Numbered from the stretch's first letter, positions 12,094-22,379 are shown. The stretch is DNA of 64,000 nucleotides from Riptortus pedestris (GCA_019009955.1 CM032233.1:114221001-114285000); one strand, 5' to 3'. Notes: generated from the sequence alone by a model not told the origin. A program made the numbers and translations.

Positions 12094-12290
12094 GTGGGGT
12101 AAAACCGGGCAAAATGACTTTTTTCAAAAAAAGTATTGTAAAACTTCTTTAATTTTTTTTTTTGAATCTGTGATTAACGTTAAGATAAATAGAACTTTTT
12201 TAAAACAAAACTTTACATATTTGTGGTAAAAATTGTGGTTTCTGGAAGCCTTCAAACCTTAGCTGCCCGGTTTTACTTCACTTTCCCCTA
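12094..12290. mobile_element. Foldback with pogo-like ends
   Basis: GTGGGGTAAAACCGGGCA at 12094 and TGCCCGGTTTTACTTCAC at 12264-12281 form an 18-bp inverted pair with two mismatches. GGGGTAAAACCGGGCA-type ends occur on insect pogo-like elements. With the transposase tail just upstream, the right copy may be the 3' end of that element, or the pair may be a separate MITE. Confidence 0.5.
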
Positions 12291-12430
12291 AATATAATTT
12301 CTGACAAACAATAGCGGGTTACTTATACAGATTACAAATAAGATTAATGTTACCGATATTAATAGAAAATTTATATACAAACCTTTAATAGTATTCTGAG
12401 TTGGTATTCTGGCAGGTGGAAGTGACTTCT

Positions 12431-12931
12431 AAAGTAGGTAGGATGAAAAAATGTTGGCTACGCTTCCACTATAATAATTTAATAACACGGCGAAAGCACA
12501 GCATCGAAAGCGCTTTGCCGTGTTATTAAATTATTATAGTGGAAGCGTAGCCAAGCACAGGATCGAAAGCGCTTTGCCGTGTTATTAAATTATTATAGTG
12601 GAAGCGTAGCCAAGCACAGGATCGAAAGCGCTTTGCCGTGTTATTAAATTATTATAGTGGAAGCGTAGCCAAGCACAGGATCGAAAGCGCTTTGCCGTGT
12701 TATTAAATTATTATAGTGGAAGCGTAGCCAAGCACAGCATCGAAAGCGCTTTGCCGTGTTATTAAATTATTATAGTGGAAGCGTAGCCAAGCACAGGATC
12801 GAAAGCGCTTTGCCGTGTTATTAAATTATTATAGTGGAAGCGTAGCCAAGCACAGGATCGAAAGCGCATTGCCGTGTTATTAAATTATTATAGTGGAAGC
12901 GTAGCCAACATTTTTTCGTCCTACCTACTTT
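12431..12931. mobile_element. Inverted-end element carrying a 59-bp tandem array (PLE-tail derived)
   Basis: Two 61-bp arms (12431-12491 and 12871-12931) are inverted copies of each other with one mismatch. Each runs from AAAGTAGGTAGGA to AATAACACGGC. The same GTGGAAGCGTAGCC...TTTTTTCGTCCTACCTAC text occurs at 29.8-30.1 kb, next to hammerhead-like motifs. The flank TGGCAGGTGGAAGTGACTTCT also matches that locus, so the whole is built from the tail of a Penelope-like element. Confidence 0.75.
12494..12907 (+). repeat. Seven-copy 59-bp tandem array with half a ribozyme
   Basis: Each unit reads AAGCACAGGATCGAAAGCGC, TTTGCCGTGTTATTAAATTA, TTATAGTGGAAGCGTAGCC. Copies 1 and 5 have GCATC in place of GGATC, and the last has GCATTG in place of GCTTTG. 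The piece GCATCGAAAGCGCTTTGCCG is the 3' half of the hammerhead-like motif seen whole elsewhere in the window. Between GCAC and AGCATC the TGACGATGATGCA core is deleted. The near-identity of units implies recent amplification or homogenisation. Confidence 0.93.
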
Positions 12932-13492
12932 AATAGTATATCTTGTCCAGTATTGTAGTACTAAGCCTTGGCTGATGTATGTCCTCCTTTTAGAGATTAG
13001 TTTTGAATTAGTTTTATTTCAGGCAGGTTTCTTCCGCACTATCAGAAGCCAGTCGATTTATTGTGAATTCCCCAAAATGTAAATAACTTGAAATTCATTT
13101 AAATCAAATTCACTTATTTCCATAAAATAATTAATATCATAATTGAAATAGTCAAATCGTTTCAATATATCAAAATTATGCTAATTATAAAAGAATTAAC
13201 AACTGGCCATAACAGAAGAGCTGAAATGGAAGGACTTTTTCTTTTTCGAACAAATCCAATTTATGCCATAGGGAATAATGGAAGTGATCCTACAACAGCC
13301 TTACGGGGTGATTTATTTTTAGGAAAGAATCGGTCCGTACACATTCAGCTAGATTCAAAGGTTTGGACGAACTAGTTTTCTCTAGTTAAACTTTTGTATT
13401 TACGTCTAAAAATAACTATTTTTTTAAAATTATACTATTGATTTTGTTTAAAACTACAGAAATTTAGGGTTCTTTAGTTCATTGAACTAAAA

Positions 13493-13540
13493 CTTCCGTC
13501 AAATAGGCGCTGCATAAACTAATCAGATTTCCCAAGCTTC
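13493..13540 (-). mobile_element. HINE-A 3' end stub
   Basis: TCCGTCAAATAGGCGCTGCATAAACTAATCAGATTTCCC, a diverged inverted 3' end not followed by the element body. Confidence 0.6.
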
Positions 13541-13564
13541 CATGTATAACTACAGATTATATTA

Positions 13565-13962
13565 GGTAATACCCGAAATTGGACTTGGACGAGGAGGAAG
13601 GGGGATGGGGAGGGGGGTAACTAAAAATTTAAAATATCTCTGTTATTATACCTGAGATCGAAAAATTGTATAGGCCCATATTATTGCAATTTTATATAAA
13701 TTTTTGTTATAAACCAATTTTTCTCTATCTGGAATTTTACCGAGATATTTTCCTTATTTTGGTGTTCAGCATACAGCCCCCTCCCCACTCAAACTTATCT
13801 CATATTAACAACATGATGTTCTCATACCCAGCTAATATTTTAATTACGGGTTACAAAGGCTTCCTACTACGTGAGAAATCGAGAATAGATTGTGGGATGA
13901 GATCATATTCCAGTAAGTGGGAAATCTGATTGGTTTACGGAGCAACTGCGTGGCAGACTTTT
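13565..13962 (+). mobile_element. HINE-like copy of an older subfamily
   Basis: G-rich run GAGGAGGAAGGGGGATGGGG, then the AAATATCTCTGTTATTATACC block, ending GGGAAATCTGATTGGTTTAC and GGAGCAACTGCGTGGCAGACTTTTT. Body sequence is clearly more diverged than in HINE-A. Confidence 0.65.
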
Positions 13963-14129
13963 TAATATTATTTTAATGGTTTAGGAAGGCCTGACTAAGA
14001 ACATGGAGAGACAGTCCCAGATCGATGAGCTGAACTGGCAAAGGTGGCTGAGGATTTTCGGCACTACAATGATAGCAGTGGCCAGAAAGTGACTAACAGG
14101 TGGATAACACTGCTAGCATTCATTTATTA

Positions 14130-14376
14130 CAGTTTTTAATTGCAGGTAGATGGAAAAATAACCACACTTTCACAGTAACAACTTTTTATTGAAGCGACAC
14201 AGCGCTTTCGTAAGCGTCACTTCTAAACTTCAAGTTTACTGTAGAAATTGGAACAGAGGGATGTTTAAATTATCTTGATCTCCGAATAATAAGAGAGGGA
14301 GAAGTCATTTAATATTTACAGAAAGCCAAGTGTGAGTGACCTAATGACACCTGCTTATTCTTACCCCCACACTCAA
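14130..14376 (+). pseudogene. Penelope-like element: inverted tail piece plus end of RT
   Basis: At 14150-14220 the minus strand reads CGAAAGCGCTGTGTCGCTTC then AATAAAAAGTTGTTACTGTG, an inverted copy of the PLE tail found at 16726-16795. From about 14230 the plus strand encodes FTVEIGTEGCLNYLDLRIIR and, after a frame change, FNIYRKPSVSDLMTPAYSYP HTQ. This is the LDV/YRKPT region near the end of PLE reverse transcriptases. Translation is cut at 14376 by a HINE insertion. Inverted tail pieces at a 5' junction are typical of PLEs. Confidence 0.75.
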
Positions 14377-14920
14377 TAAACTCCGTCACGCAGGGGCTGC
14401 GTAAACTAAGCAGATTTCCTACGTGAAGTTTTACAATAGAGAAATCTGCCTAACAACTGTAGTAGTAAGAAAACTAAAACATTATTTAGGGCGCAATAAC
14501 CTAGTAGTTTCTAGCCCCAAAAAACAGTTAACCTAACCTCTAAACCTATTCACGAGGGACGAATAGTTATGGAAACGGCCGCCAGAGCTCTCGGCGGAAA
14601 GTCCGAACATAGCCTACTGATGACCACACGCAGAATACAAATGCAAATATCTCGGTTAGTATTCAAGATACAGAATAAATGTATAGAACAATATTTATAG
14701 TAAATTTAATTTGCAATAAGATTTATTCTATACAATTTTTCGATCCAACGCATAATAAAGGAGATATTTTGAATTTTCAAAAATCCCCCCTCTAAACCCC
14801 CCCCTCCCACTGGTCCGATTTCAGCCATTAACGAACTTGATCTTCCTTTTTACATAAAACGATTAAATTCCGAGGTTGGTAACGATCAAACAAAAATTGC
14901 GACCGCTAGAGCGTTAACAG

Positions 14921-15012
<92 letters not shown>

Positions 15013-15130
15013 GAACGGACCTCATTTTCGTCATCTCCTGGGTAGGATCGATGGGCATTTGAAGAAATTTTTCGAAACTGGCATCATGAGTACGTCCTCA
15101 ATAGGTGATTTCCCTGAAGGGAAATCTGCT
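14377..15130 (-). mobile_element. HINE-A copy inserted in the PLE
   Basis: It runs from CTCCGTCACGCAGGGGCTGC to GGGAAATCTGCTCA with a long (AT)n tract (about 14923-15006). The region after the left end (CTAACAACTGTAGTAGTAAG, GGACGAATAGTTATGGAAACGG) defines a subtype shared with the copy at 54.5 kb. Confidence 0.83.
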
Positions 15131-15152
15131 CATAAAAGTTTGGTATATACGT

Positions 15153-15254
15153 TTTAGCAGAGCTATTGAGTTCGTACTCATGACGCGAGTTTCGAAAAAT
15201 TTCTTCAAATGTCCATCTATCTTTCCCAAGAGATGACGAAAATGAGGTCCGTTC

Positions 15255-15313
<59 letters not shown>

Positions 15314-15774
15314 TGTTAACGCTCTAGTGGTCGCAATTTTCGTTTGATCGTTACCAAACTCTATATTTAAACGTTTTATGCAAAAATAAAGATCAAGTTC
15401 GTTAATAGCTGAAATCGGACCAGTGGGAGGGGAGGTTTAGAGGGGAGGATTTTCGAAAATTCGAAATATATTCGTTACTATATGTCGGATCGAAAAATTA
15501 TATAGAATAAATTTTATTGAAAATTAAATATACTATAAATAATGTTCTATACATTTATTCTGTATCTTGAATTTTAACCGAGATATTTGCAATTTCTGTT
15601 TTCAGATTCTGATTTTCAGATCGGCTAGCTTCGGGTCTAGTCGTGAGTTTCCATCAAGATCTAGTTTGGGGCGTTCCCGTAACTGTTTGACTCTCTATTC
15701 TGAAATTTCTCTATTGTAAAACTTCACGAGGGAAATCTGCTTAGTTTACGCAGCCCCAGCGTGACGGACTTTTT
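15153..15774 (+). mobile_element. HINE-A copy, head-to-head with the previous one
   Basis: Starts TTTTAGCAGAGCTATTGAGTTCG (terminal palindrome deleted) and ends GCAGCCCCAGCGTGACGGACTTTTT. Only about 22 bp separate its 5' end from the 5' end of the minus-strand copy, and PLE coding resumes right after it. Confidence 0.82.
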
Positions 15775-16341
15775 AATTGACCGGCTTATCAATATTCCCC
15801 TATCAGAGATTTCCTGCGGAATTATCGTTCATCAAGTACTTGGCGCTCAAAAATGGATACGCTGAGAGTTTTGTGGATAGAATGTTAAAAACGCGGCACA
15901 GAAGAAAAACGGAGCTGCAAATCACTCCCTCCAACAAAATGAGTGATAAGCCCTTGTAGCCACTTAGCATTCCCTTCATTGAGCATCTCTAAGAAAAAAT
16001 CGGCAACACGTTGGGAAAAACAGGCATCAAAACCCCAAAGATCGTGTTCCCGCTCTGAAAAGTTCAGGAGTCTACCGGGTATCTGCCCTTCCTGTGAAGC
16101 TGCATACGTAGGGCAGAGTGGTGGGAAGATAAAGATCAGGGTCGAGGAGCATTTCACTACAGAAACAAGTGAAATGAAGAAGCATCAGGTGACGGAAAAC
16201 TTTGACCAGGGTTCGTTACAGGTGGAGGTGTCATCACCTACCTAAAGGAAGAAAAATGTACAGAGTTGAAAGGATTGAGATTCGATTGGATCTTTTAACA
16301 TCAACGAGAAATATAAATATTAAAGGAGATGGATGCCCCCT
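15775..16341 (+). pseudogene. Penelope-like element: RT-EN linker and GIY-YIG endonuclease
   Basis: The first codons read DRLINIPLSEI in one frame, then FPAELSFIKYLALKNGYAES and FVDRMLKTRHRRKTELQ in the next, the usual PLE linker. Another frame gives the GIY-YIG part: GICPSCEAAYVGQSGGKIKI followed by RVEEHF, including the Tyr-Val-Gly core and the Arg...Glu-His helix. A final stretch ERIEIRLDLLTSTRN ends at a stop near 16341. Several frameshifts show it is dead. PLE GIY-YIG cuts the target for reverse transcription. Confidence 0.82.
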
Positions 16342-16795
16342 CTAGGTCGTGCCAGTAGTCTCCTTACCTCAGCTATTCGCGGGGTTTAGCCAGTCTGGTC
16401 CTAAGGCACGTCAGGTCAACATCTAGGACGTTAGGTAGGTTACCTCTCTCTTCTTCTCTCTTGTACAGTTACGAATTTCCTTACATTCTGATATTATGTA
16501 TAGTCTAGGTTATGTGTTTTTTATTGTTCTGACTTTAACTTTTATTTACTTATTGATTGATCGTTTGAAAGGTTTTAGTGTGTTGTTATTTAGTTTTAGA
16601 AAGGAGAGTGATTTATGATTCACGTATGCATTCGACTATGTAATACATTTTTAAAAAAATGTTAAAGATGGATTACTTATGGTTTATGATGTGTCAACAG
16701 GGCACTGACGATGATGCACTGCATCGAAAGTATTCTGTCGCTTCAATAAAAAGTTGATACTATGGAAGCGTGGCTATTTTTCCCCCACCTGCAAT
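16342..16795 (+). mobile_element. PLE 3' untranslated tail
   Basis: Non-coding sequence after the GIY-YIG stop. It ends in the hammerhead-like motif and GCTTCAATAAAAAGTTGATAC, then GGAAGCGTGGCTATTTTTCC. An inverted relative of this end lies at the left boundary of the element (14150-14220). Confidence 0.65.
16701..16739 (+). ncRNA. Hammerhead-ribozyme-like motif in PLE tail
   Basis: GGCA (stem I) CTGACGA, T, GATGC-ACT-GCATC (stem II), GAAA, G TA T (stem III of one A-T pair plus a G-T), cleavage triplet TTC, then TGTC closing stem I with one G-T pair. Core residues CUGANGA and GAAA are all present. One extra nucleotide sits between the core A and stem II. Hammerheads are known in PLEs. Activity is not shown here. 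Confidence 0.62.
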
Positions 16796-17254
16796 ATAAT
16801 TCTCTCCCACCAGCCAGAATATGTTTTTTATAGGAAAGAAATATTTAAATCAAAATCTGAAATTGATGCTGCTAAAGGAATGATCTACTACCTTTGTCAA
16901 AGAATCAAAATTAATATATAGATTATCTGTAATATTAAATATTGTAAATTCTTCTTTTTATTCTGGACCCAATATGTGATATGATACTGTATCATCTACC
17001 TCCTATGTGAGGACAGTCGCAACGTAATGTAAAGGGTAAATGAGCACTTCAGAAATGGATAGCCCCTGAAGAGGTGGCAAATAAGGCACGAACATGTAGG
17101 GCAGGTTCAATAAAGTTTGAACCGAAAACAATTTTTTTTATTAGATACCCTTGCCATCAAATTTGGAGAATTGTAAATTATATATTTAAACTATCTACAA
17201 GTTTCTATAACTAACCCTTCTCACCTATTCGAATCTACCTCAAGCTTAATAGTA
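16796..17254. other. AT-rich spacer
   Basis: No recognisable gene or element boundary. Confidence 0.45.
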
Positions 17255-17836
17255 TTGCACGTAAACTAAGCAGATTTCCCACTGACTGGATGACACACTA
17301 ATGATCTCATCTAAACATTATTTTCTGTTTCTCCGGTACTAGAGTTGGATTAAAAAATTATATATAAACTATCTTTATCCAAATTTAATTTTCATTCAAA
17401 GTTGTTATACACACATTTCCTCTATCTTGCACATTAACCAAGGCTTTAGTATTTTTTTAATCATCAGCCCTCAGTAAACCTTCATATTTAGTGTTCGCAC
17501 GTTTGCAACAAAAAGTGAATATACGCTGAAACGTCTTATTCAAAGCTTATATATCAATTTTTGTTTTCAACAGATCTTTACTACATGAGATAGAAGAAAA
17601 TACGTTGTGCGATGACGCCATCAATTGAAAGCTTACGTACTTGACCTGTATATATTTATTTCATTCATAACATGCTCAATAATTAACCATTCCATTCAGT
17701 ATTAAAGATCATATTCGTTAATGGCTGAAATTAGACCCAGAATTGGGGAGATTAGATAGGAATTCAAAAATTTAAAATATCTCCAGTATTACGAGTGGGG
17801 TCAAAAATGTTATAGAACTTTTTTTTTTTTTTTTTG
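17255..17836. mobile_element. Decayed HINE-like fragments
   Basis: GCACGTAAACTAAGCAGATTTCCC (17257) is an inverted HINE end. Further on, TCCTCTATCTTGCACATTAACC and CATCAGCCCTCAGTAAACC match the 3' half on the plus strand. GTTAATGGCTGAAATTAGACC with AAATATCTCCAGTATTACGAG (17717-17800) matches the middle of a second copy. The block ends in a T17 run. Confidence 0.6.
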
Positions 17837-17837
17837 G

Positions 17838-18140
17838 TTGGCATTATAGACCTTTACGATGGAGTGAGTGATCTACACGACTTAAAAACCCCGTTATCCA
17901 AGGAGGACTCGGAATGAGTTTTCTCAAGTAGACTGACTGGCCCCATTGTAGCCGGAAGGTCTGTGGCAATTTCACGCTGCCTGTGGACGGCATCTAAAGG
18001 AGTCGTCATCGTTAGTCATCCCTAGGGGCTGTCAGAAGTATATGCTCGTCAGACTCCCGCTGATCCATATGCACTGCGACACTAGCGCGCTCTGTTAGCG
18101 AACTCCTGAACTAATGTTCTCCCTTGGAGGGTAACGAACA
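17838..18140 (+). repeat. Dispersed repeat R2, copy 1
   Basis: CCGTTATCCAAGGAGGACTC, then GGTCTGTGGCAATTTCACGC, GCCTGTGGACGGCATCTAA and CGTTAGTCATCCC. The same order, on the other strand, occurs at 20.70-21.00 kb. I do not recognise the family. It follows a poly-T run and ends near CCTTGGAGGGTAACG. Confidence 0.65.
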
Positions 18141-18228
18141 TACACCTATTTGTATTCTTCTTATTCTGGTCCCAATATTTATATATGAACCCCTAAGCCT
18201 GAGTGAGTTAGAGCTTCAGTAATTGATA

Positions 18229-19074
18229 TTATGAAGTTTCTATATAACTCGTTACTATTGTTAGAACTGTAGTAAATTCCTGATGAAATTTGTAAATATT
18301 TATGGAAGTTTTCAATTTTTGATGGTCCCATTTCATACTATTAAATGATTGAGGTATCCTTTGCTCCTTAGTTTTGTTGCTTACTGATGTGAATGATAAG
18401 GAAACCGTACATGCTAAATGGTCAGATAATTCTGAAAAGATGCTTACTTGCATATTCTGGAACAATGAAATACAATTTTCATCAATACAAACCAAGTCTA
18501 CAGTGCTCTCACCACTACCAGAAGTTTAAGTATATTTTTTCCACGCCTATCCGAGATAGATCGACCATTGCAAAGGTATAGTCCCAAAGGTTCCAATATT
18601 TCAACGAAGAGTTTACCCCGCTCACACATTAACATATGAATGGTTAACAGTTCTTGAGCCGTATAGGTTGCTCCCTGCAAATAAACCATCGTCCAAACTA
18701 TTCAAGTGTCTTACGTTCCAATTGAAATCGCAACACACAGTTATGGAATGGTTAGGACGGTTTTGATATTGAGAAATCAAATCATCAATTTTATTCAGGA
18801 TGGTTTCGAAGTCAAATTCTGGCGGTAAATATACATTTTCTAGTATTATAAATAAGTTGAAAATATTGTGTTTAACTATAATCATGTAACAGTCGGACAC
18901 TAATATAGTGATATCCCTAGTGTCTTTTATTAGGCCTTTATATATATTCTTCATATTTTTATGACAACGGTCGTCAGTAAGAAAACATTTTTTTTTCAGC
19001 GCAAACTTTATTGATACTACCCTACATATTTTGAGGCTTATTTGCCACCTCTTCATGGGCGATCTATTTCTCAA
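18229..19074 (-). pseudogene. LINE (non-LTR retrotransposon) endonuclease domain, decayed
   Basis: Read from 19074 downwards: ILVSDCYMIIVKHN, then ENVYLPPEFDFETILNKIDD, ISQYQNRPNHSITVCCDFNW, NSLDDGLFAGSNLYGSRTV, CERGKLFVEILEPLGLYLCN, and after a frameshift near 18510 DLVCIDENCISLF and SELSDHLACTVSLSF. The (G)DFN, VDLV and SDH motifs in this order belong to the apurinic-like endonuclease of LINEs. Stops and frame changes show it is inactive. Clade not determined; CR1- or Jockey-like are candidates. Confidence 0.78.
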
Positions 19075-19868
19075 GAGCTCGTATTCCCCATACGATCGTT
19101 GCGACTGTCATTACAGGGGAGGCCGTTGAAATTCAGATTGCCAAAGTAGGTTAAGTCAGCTGACTACAGATCGATTATTTCGCGCCGTATTTTAAAATCG
19201 ATTTTTTTAAGAATAAGTACAATAGAATATATGATTAATAATAATGATTATTTATGAATAATGATTGATTTTATTTCTGTTTTTTTCTATTTTTTATTAT
19301 GTGAATATTATCTTTTATTTTTCGTTTAGTATTATTTCTTTCACGAAAAGTGAGTTCTTCCCTTCACTCAAAAATGTTAGCATGAAAACAAATAGATACA
19401 TGTAAAAACAGAAATTAAGTTTCCAAATAGCTGCACTGTTCAATAGGGGTTCTGTACAGATTTTGAATATTTAACTAAAAGAAGAACCATCATATTATCG
19501 CCATAATATAAAAAATTATCGCATAATATAATATTAATAAAAAAAATCGCAATAACTTTAAAAAATAAATTAACACATTTGGCTGTTGAAACTGAATGAA
19601 ATCTGTGTCTGTCTGTAAATATGTAACTTGATAGTGACCGCATTAGGGGCTGAATCGCTGTCTGACAACATCTGCTCTACATTCTTGCTGTAATAGAAAG
19701 CCTATATAAACAGGGCTTGAAATTTAAGCTGTACATGAGGTGTTTAGTGGCTCTGCTACTCGAAGTGAAAACCGCATTAGTAGGCAGTGGCGGTTTACGA
19801 AATACTGGATATAAAAAAATACAAATACCTCAGTTTATATAAACTCGTAGACTTTCACGGTCCTGGTC
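19075..19868. other. AT-rich spacer
   Basis: No recognisable feature. It may include the 5' part of the LINE relic, but no protein similarity is visible. Confidence 0.4.
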
Positions 19869-19917
19869 ATTAATACTGTTAAGGTCTTCGGGTATTGATC
19901 GTGTCTGCATTTTAGTT

Positions 19918-19957
19918 GCCAACGTTTCGCTAGACATGCTTCTAGCTTCCTCGAGGC
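19918..19957 (-). ncRNA. Hammerhead-like motif, core mutated
   Basis: Minus strand: GCC, then TCGAGGA where CTGAGGA is expected, A, GCTAGA-AGCATG-TCTAGC (6-bp stem II), GAAACGTT, GGC closing stem I. Stems and the 3' core are intact but the CUGA part is damaged. Confidence 0.45.
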
Positions 19958-20029
19958 TATCCGCCCAAGGAAATCGGACAAGGCCTACATATACCTGAGG
20001 TGAACACACACTCTTCAGTCTCAGAGATA

Positions 20030-20069
20030 GCCCTGAGGAAGCTAGAAGCATGTCTAGCGAAACATTAGC
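20030..20069 (+). ncRNA. Hammerhead-like motif, core intact
   Basis: GCC CTGAGGA A GCTAGA-AGCATG-TCTAGC GAAACATT AGC. The CUGANGA core, 6-bp stem II and GAAA are present. Stem III and stem I each carry one change compared with the inverted copy (CATT for CGTT, AGC for GGC). The two arms together suggest a once-functional motif. Confidence 0.5.
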
Positions 20070-20117
20070 AACTAAAATGCAGACACGGTCAATACCCGAA
20101 GACCTTAACAGTATTAA

Positions 20118-20695
20118 ATACCTCAGTTTATATTTGAGTTAGGCAAACTGTGAATAGAACAAAAATCCTAGAAAATTAAATAATAATAATAGAGATGTTT
20201 CGTTTTTTTTTTCTACTATACCTTCTCCTTCAGGTCCTGCTTCAGACGTCAAGGAACATAGTCTATGGTTACACATGGTACTCTTTAAATACGAGTATGT
20301 GCGCTCTTAATATATCCAAAAATATACGTATTTTGAAGTAAACATTTTTTGGATTCATTCAAGAATACTTTTGCGTTATTTCGTTTTAAATACCTTTCAT
20401 TTTTTTTTTTTTAATTTTAGAATCCATTCCTTTCCCCAGTAGACTTGTTTCAAAGATAATTTTGTTGACTTCAACTTTTATGCTGTAGCATTTTTCAACA
20501 AAATGGGCTGAATGTATTTTACGGCTAATGGGCCGAATCCGTGGAAAAATCCACCGATATAAACTCGTTTTAGAATTTTATTTTCTACAGGAATCCGCCA
20601 TAAAAAGTAGGGCATTGCATTGGAAATTCCAAAGTTATGGTCGCTGGAGAAGGTTATGAGGTTGAATATGGACTGAAAGCATTCTTTATAGGTCC
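20118..20695. other. Spacer
   Basis: AT-rich, with no feature recognised. Confidence 0.4.
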
Positions 20696-20699
20696 CAAT

Positions 20700-21010
20700 T
20701 ATGATACACCAAGCCTCAGCCTAGTATTAATATAATTGGAGATTCTAAGGTGAGTGGCACGGAACCTTGGGACATTCTGTATACGTCTGACATCTCCTTG
20801 GGATGACTCACGATTATGACTCTCTTAGATCCCGTACACAGGCAGGCTGACCGCGTGAAATAACCACAGAGTCTCTGGGTACAGTGGTGTTGTCGGTCTA
20901 CTGGAAGCTTATTCCAGGCCATCCTTGGATAACGGAGGTTGTAAGTCGAGTTGATGACGCACACTTAAAAACTCTGATCAATAATCCCGTCGAGTCTCAC
21001 CCGGGGGGGG
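20700..21010 (-). repeat. Dispersed repeat R2, copy 2
   Basis: The minus strand reads CCGTTATCCAAGGATGGCCT, GTGGTTATTTCACGCGGTC, GCCTGTGTACGGGATCTAAG and CGTGAGTCATCCCAAGGAG, colinear with 17.85-18.05 kb. It contains an 82-codon minus-strand ORF that I do not think is a gene. A G-run and a HINE-like AATAGCGGAGATT block follow. Confidence 0.65.
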
Positions 21011-21175
21011 GGGGTCTTAAAGGTCTATATTGCCAAATGGGGACAAAAATGTCTAAAATTTTTAGAATCGACTCGTAATAGCGGAGATTGGTGTAAAGGG
21101 ATTTATGTTTATTTTTTTTATTTTGAGCTTTTTTAAAGGATATTTCGTTTATAACTGTTTTTATTTGTTCTGTGA

Positions 21176-21326
<151 letters not shown>

Positions 21327-21329
21327 CTC

Positions 21330-22379
21330 CCCCTCCAACAATCCCCTCCCTCAGGGGAGTTGTAGAGAGCGAGAGGGAGTGATTAAGGTAATAAGAGAAT
21401 TATAGAGATAGAGAGTGCATGGGGAGGACTGATAACCCGAGTACAGGGGTGAGAGAGCGGAAAGGATACGTGAGAGAGACAGAGCGAAGGAGGGAGAAGA
21501 CAGAGAGGGAGCGAGTGAGCGTGAGAAAGAGAGAGCGAGTTCAGCTATGAGGGAGGGGGTACGGGGAACGGTGTAGGAAAGATTAATTGGTTGGAATCCT
21601 GAATTAAACTGGTCTCCCCTTAAACTGATGTCACTTAGATGATAGCTGAGACATAAAACAAACATAAGAAGAAGAAGCCGAAGCCTGGCGCCAGTAGGGT
21701 CCATTGTTGGGGCCAGCCGACCTAACTCCCTCCCTCCTACCGCCGCTCTCTTCGCCCTTCTCACTCTCTCCCTCACACACACACTCTCTCTCCCCTCCTT
21801 ATATATATCTTTCTCAATATGTGCAAAGAACAAGCCATACATTGCCCAATGCAATATTAATTATGAGTACTACATAAGAAAATAATTCCTTCTGTAACGA
21901 GTTAACCAATGATAGTACCTTTTTTCTTCCAGGGAGGTCTATTCGAGGAAACAATTATTCGCAATCCTAACACTGCAATACTTTTAAAAAAATTAACTGA
22001 TCGAAATACAGACTGTTCGAAATAATAATAGAACTAACAATTATAACCATTATTAATAATTTTTATAATCATTTTAATTTTTTAAAATTTATATATTACA
22101 GAGGAGTATCCTTGATAGTAGAAGATATCTGCATTAACTAAACTGCAAGCTTCCTTATGGATAATTCTTCTGCCCTAGCCAACACTCAAAATCTATCTAT
22201 TGAAAAGGAACAATAATTGTCTACTTTCTCCCGAGATGCTGGGCGGTAGAGGAACCAATTGTTCAGAATCAATAAAAATGCCTTGTCCTCATGCAAGTGC
22301 TTCAATATATGCAAAGTGCACTTTCAGAGACCAACCCATCATCAGTGCATGATTAGAGAAGAGTAGCCTCTACCAGCTG
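21330..22379. other. Spacer, partly GA-rich
   Basis: No recognised gene. A 167-codon minus ORF at 21351-21854 is mostly low-complexity. From 21880 it is AT-rich with no feature. Confidence 0.4.

Larger units (their letters stand above)
19871..20117. repeat. 90-bp inverted repeat with a ribozyme-like motif in each arm
   Basis: Arms 19871-19960 and 20027-20117 are inverted copies with a 66-bp loop. Each contains GAAGCTAGAAGCATGTCTAG followed by CGAAAC(G/A)TT. Outer ends read TACTGTTAAGGTCTTCGGG and its complement. The arms differ at a few bases. Confidence 0.85.

Noticed and set aside
12494..12907. CRISPR-like array
   Set aside because: Units are contiguous 59-bp repeats without unique spacers, in eukaryotic retroelement-derived DNA.
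15885..16157. 90-codon minus-strand ORF over the GIY-YIG region
   Set aside because: Shadow of the plus-strand PLE endonuclease, which has clear motif support.
21351..21854. 167-codon minus-strand ORF
   Set aside because: Mostly GA/CT-rich low complexity. The middle (about 30 codons, hydrophobic) is not recognisable and there is no splice or promoter support.
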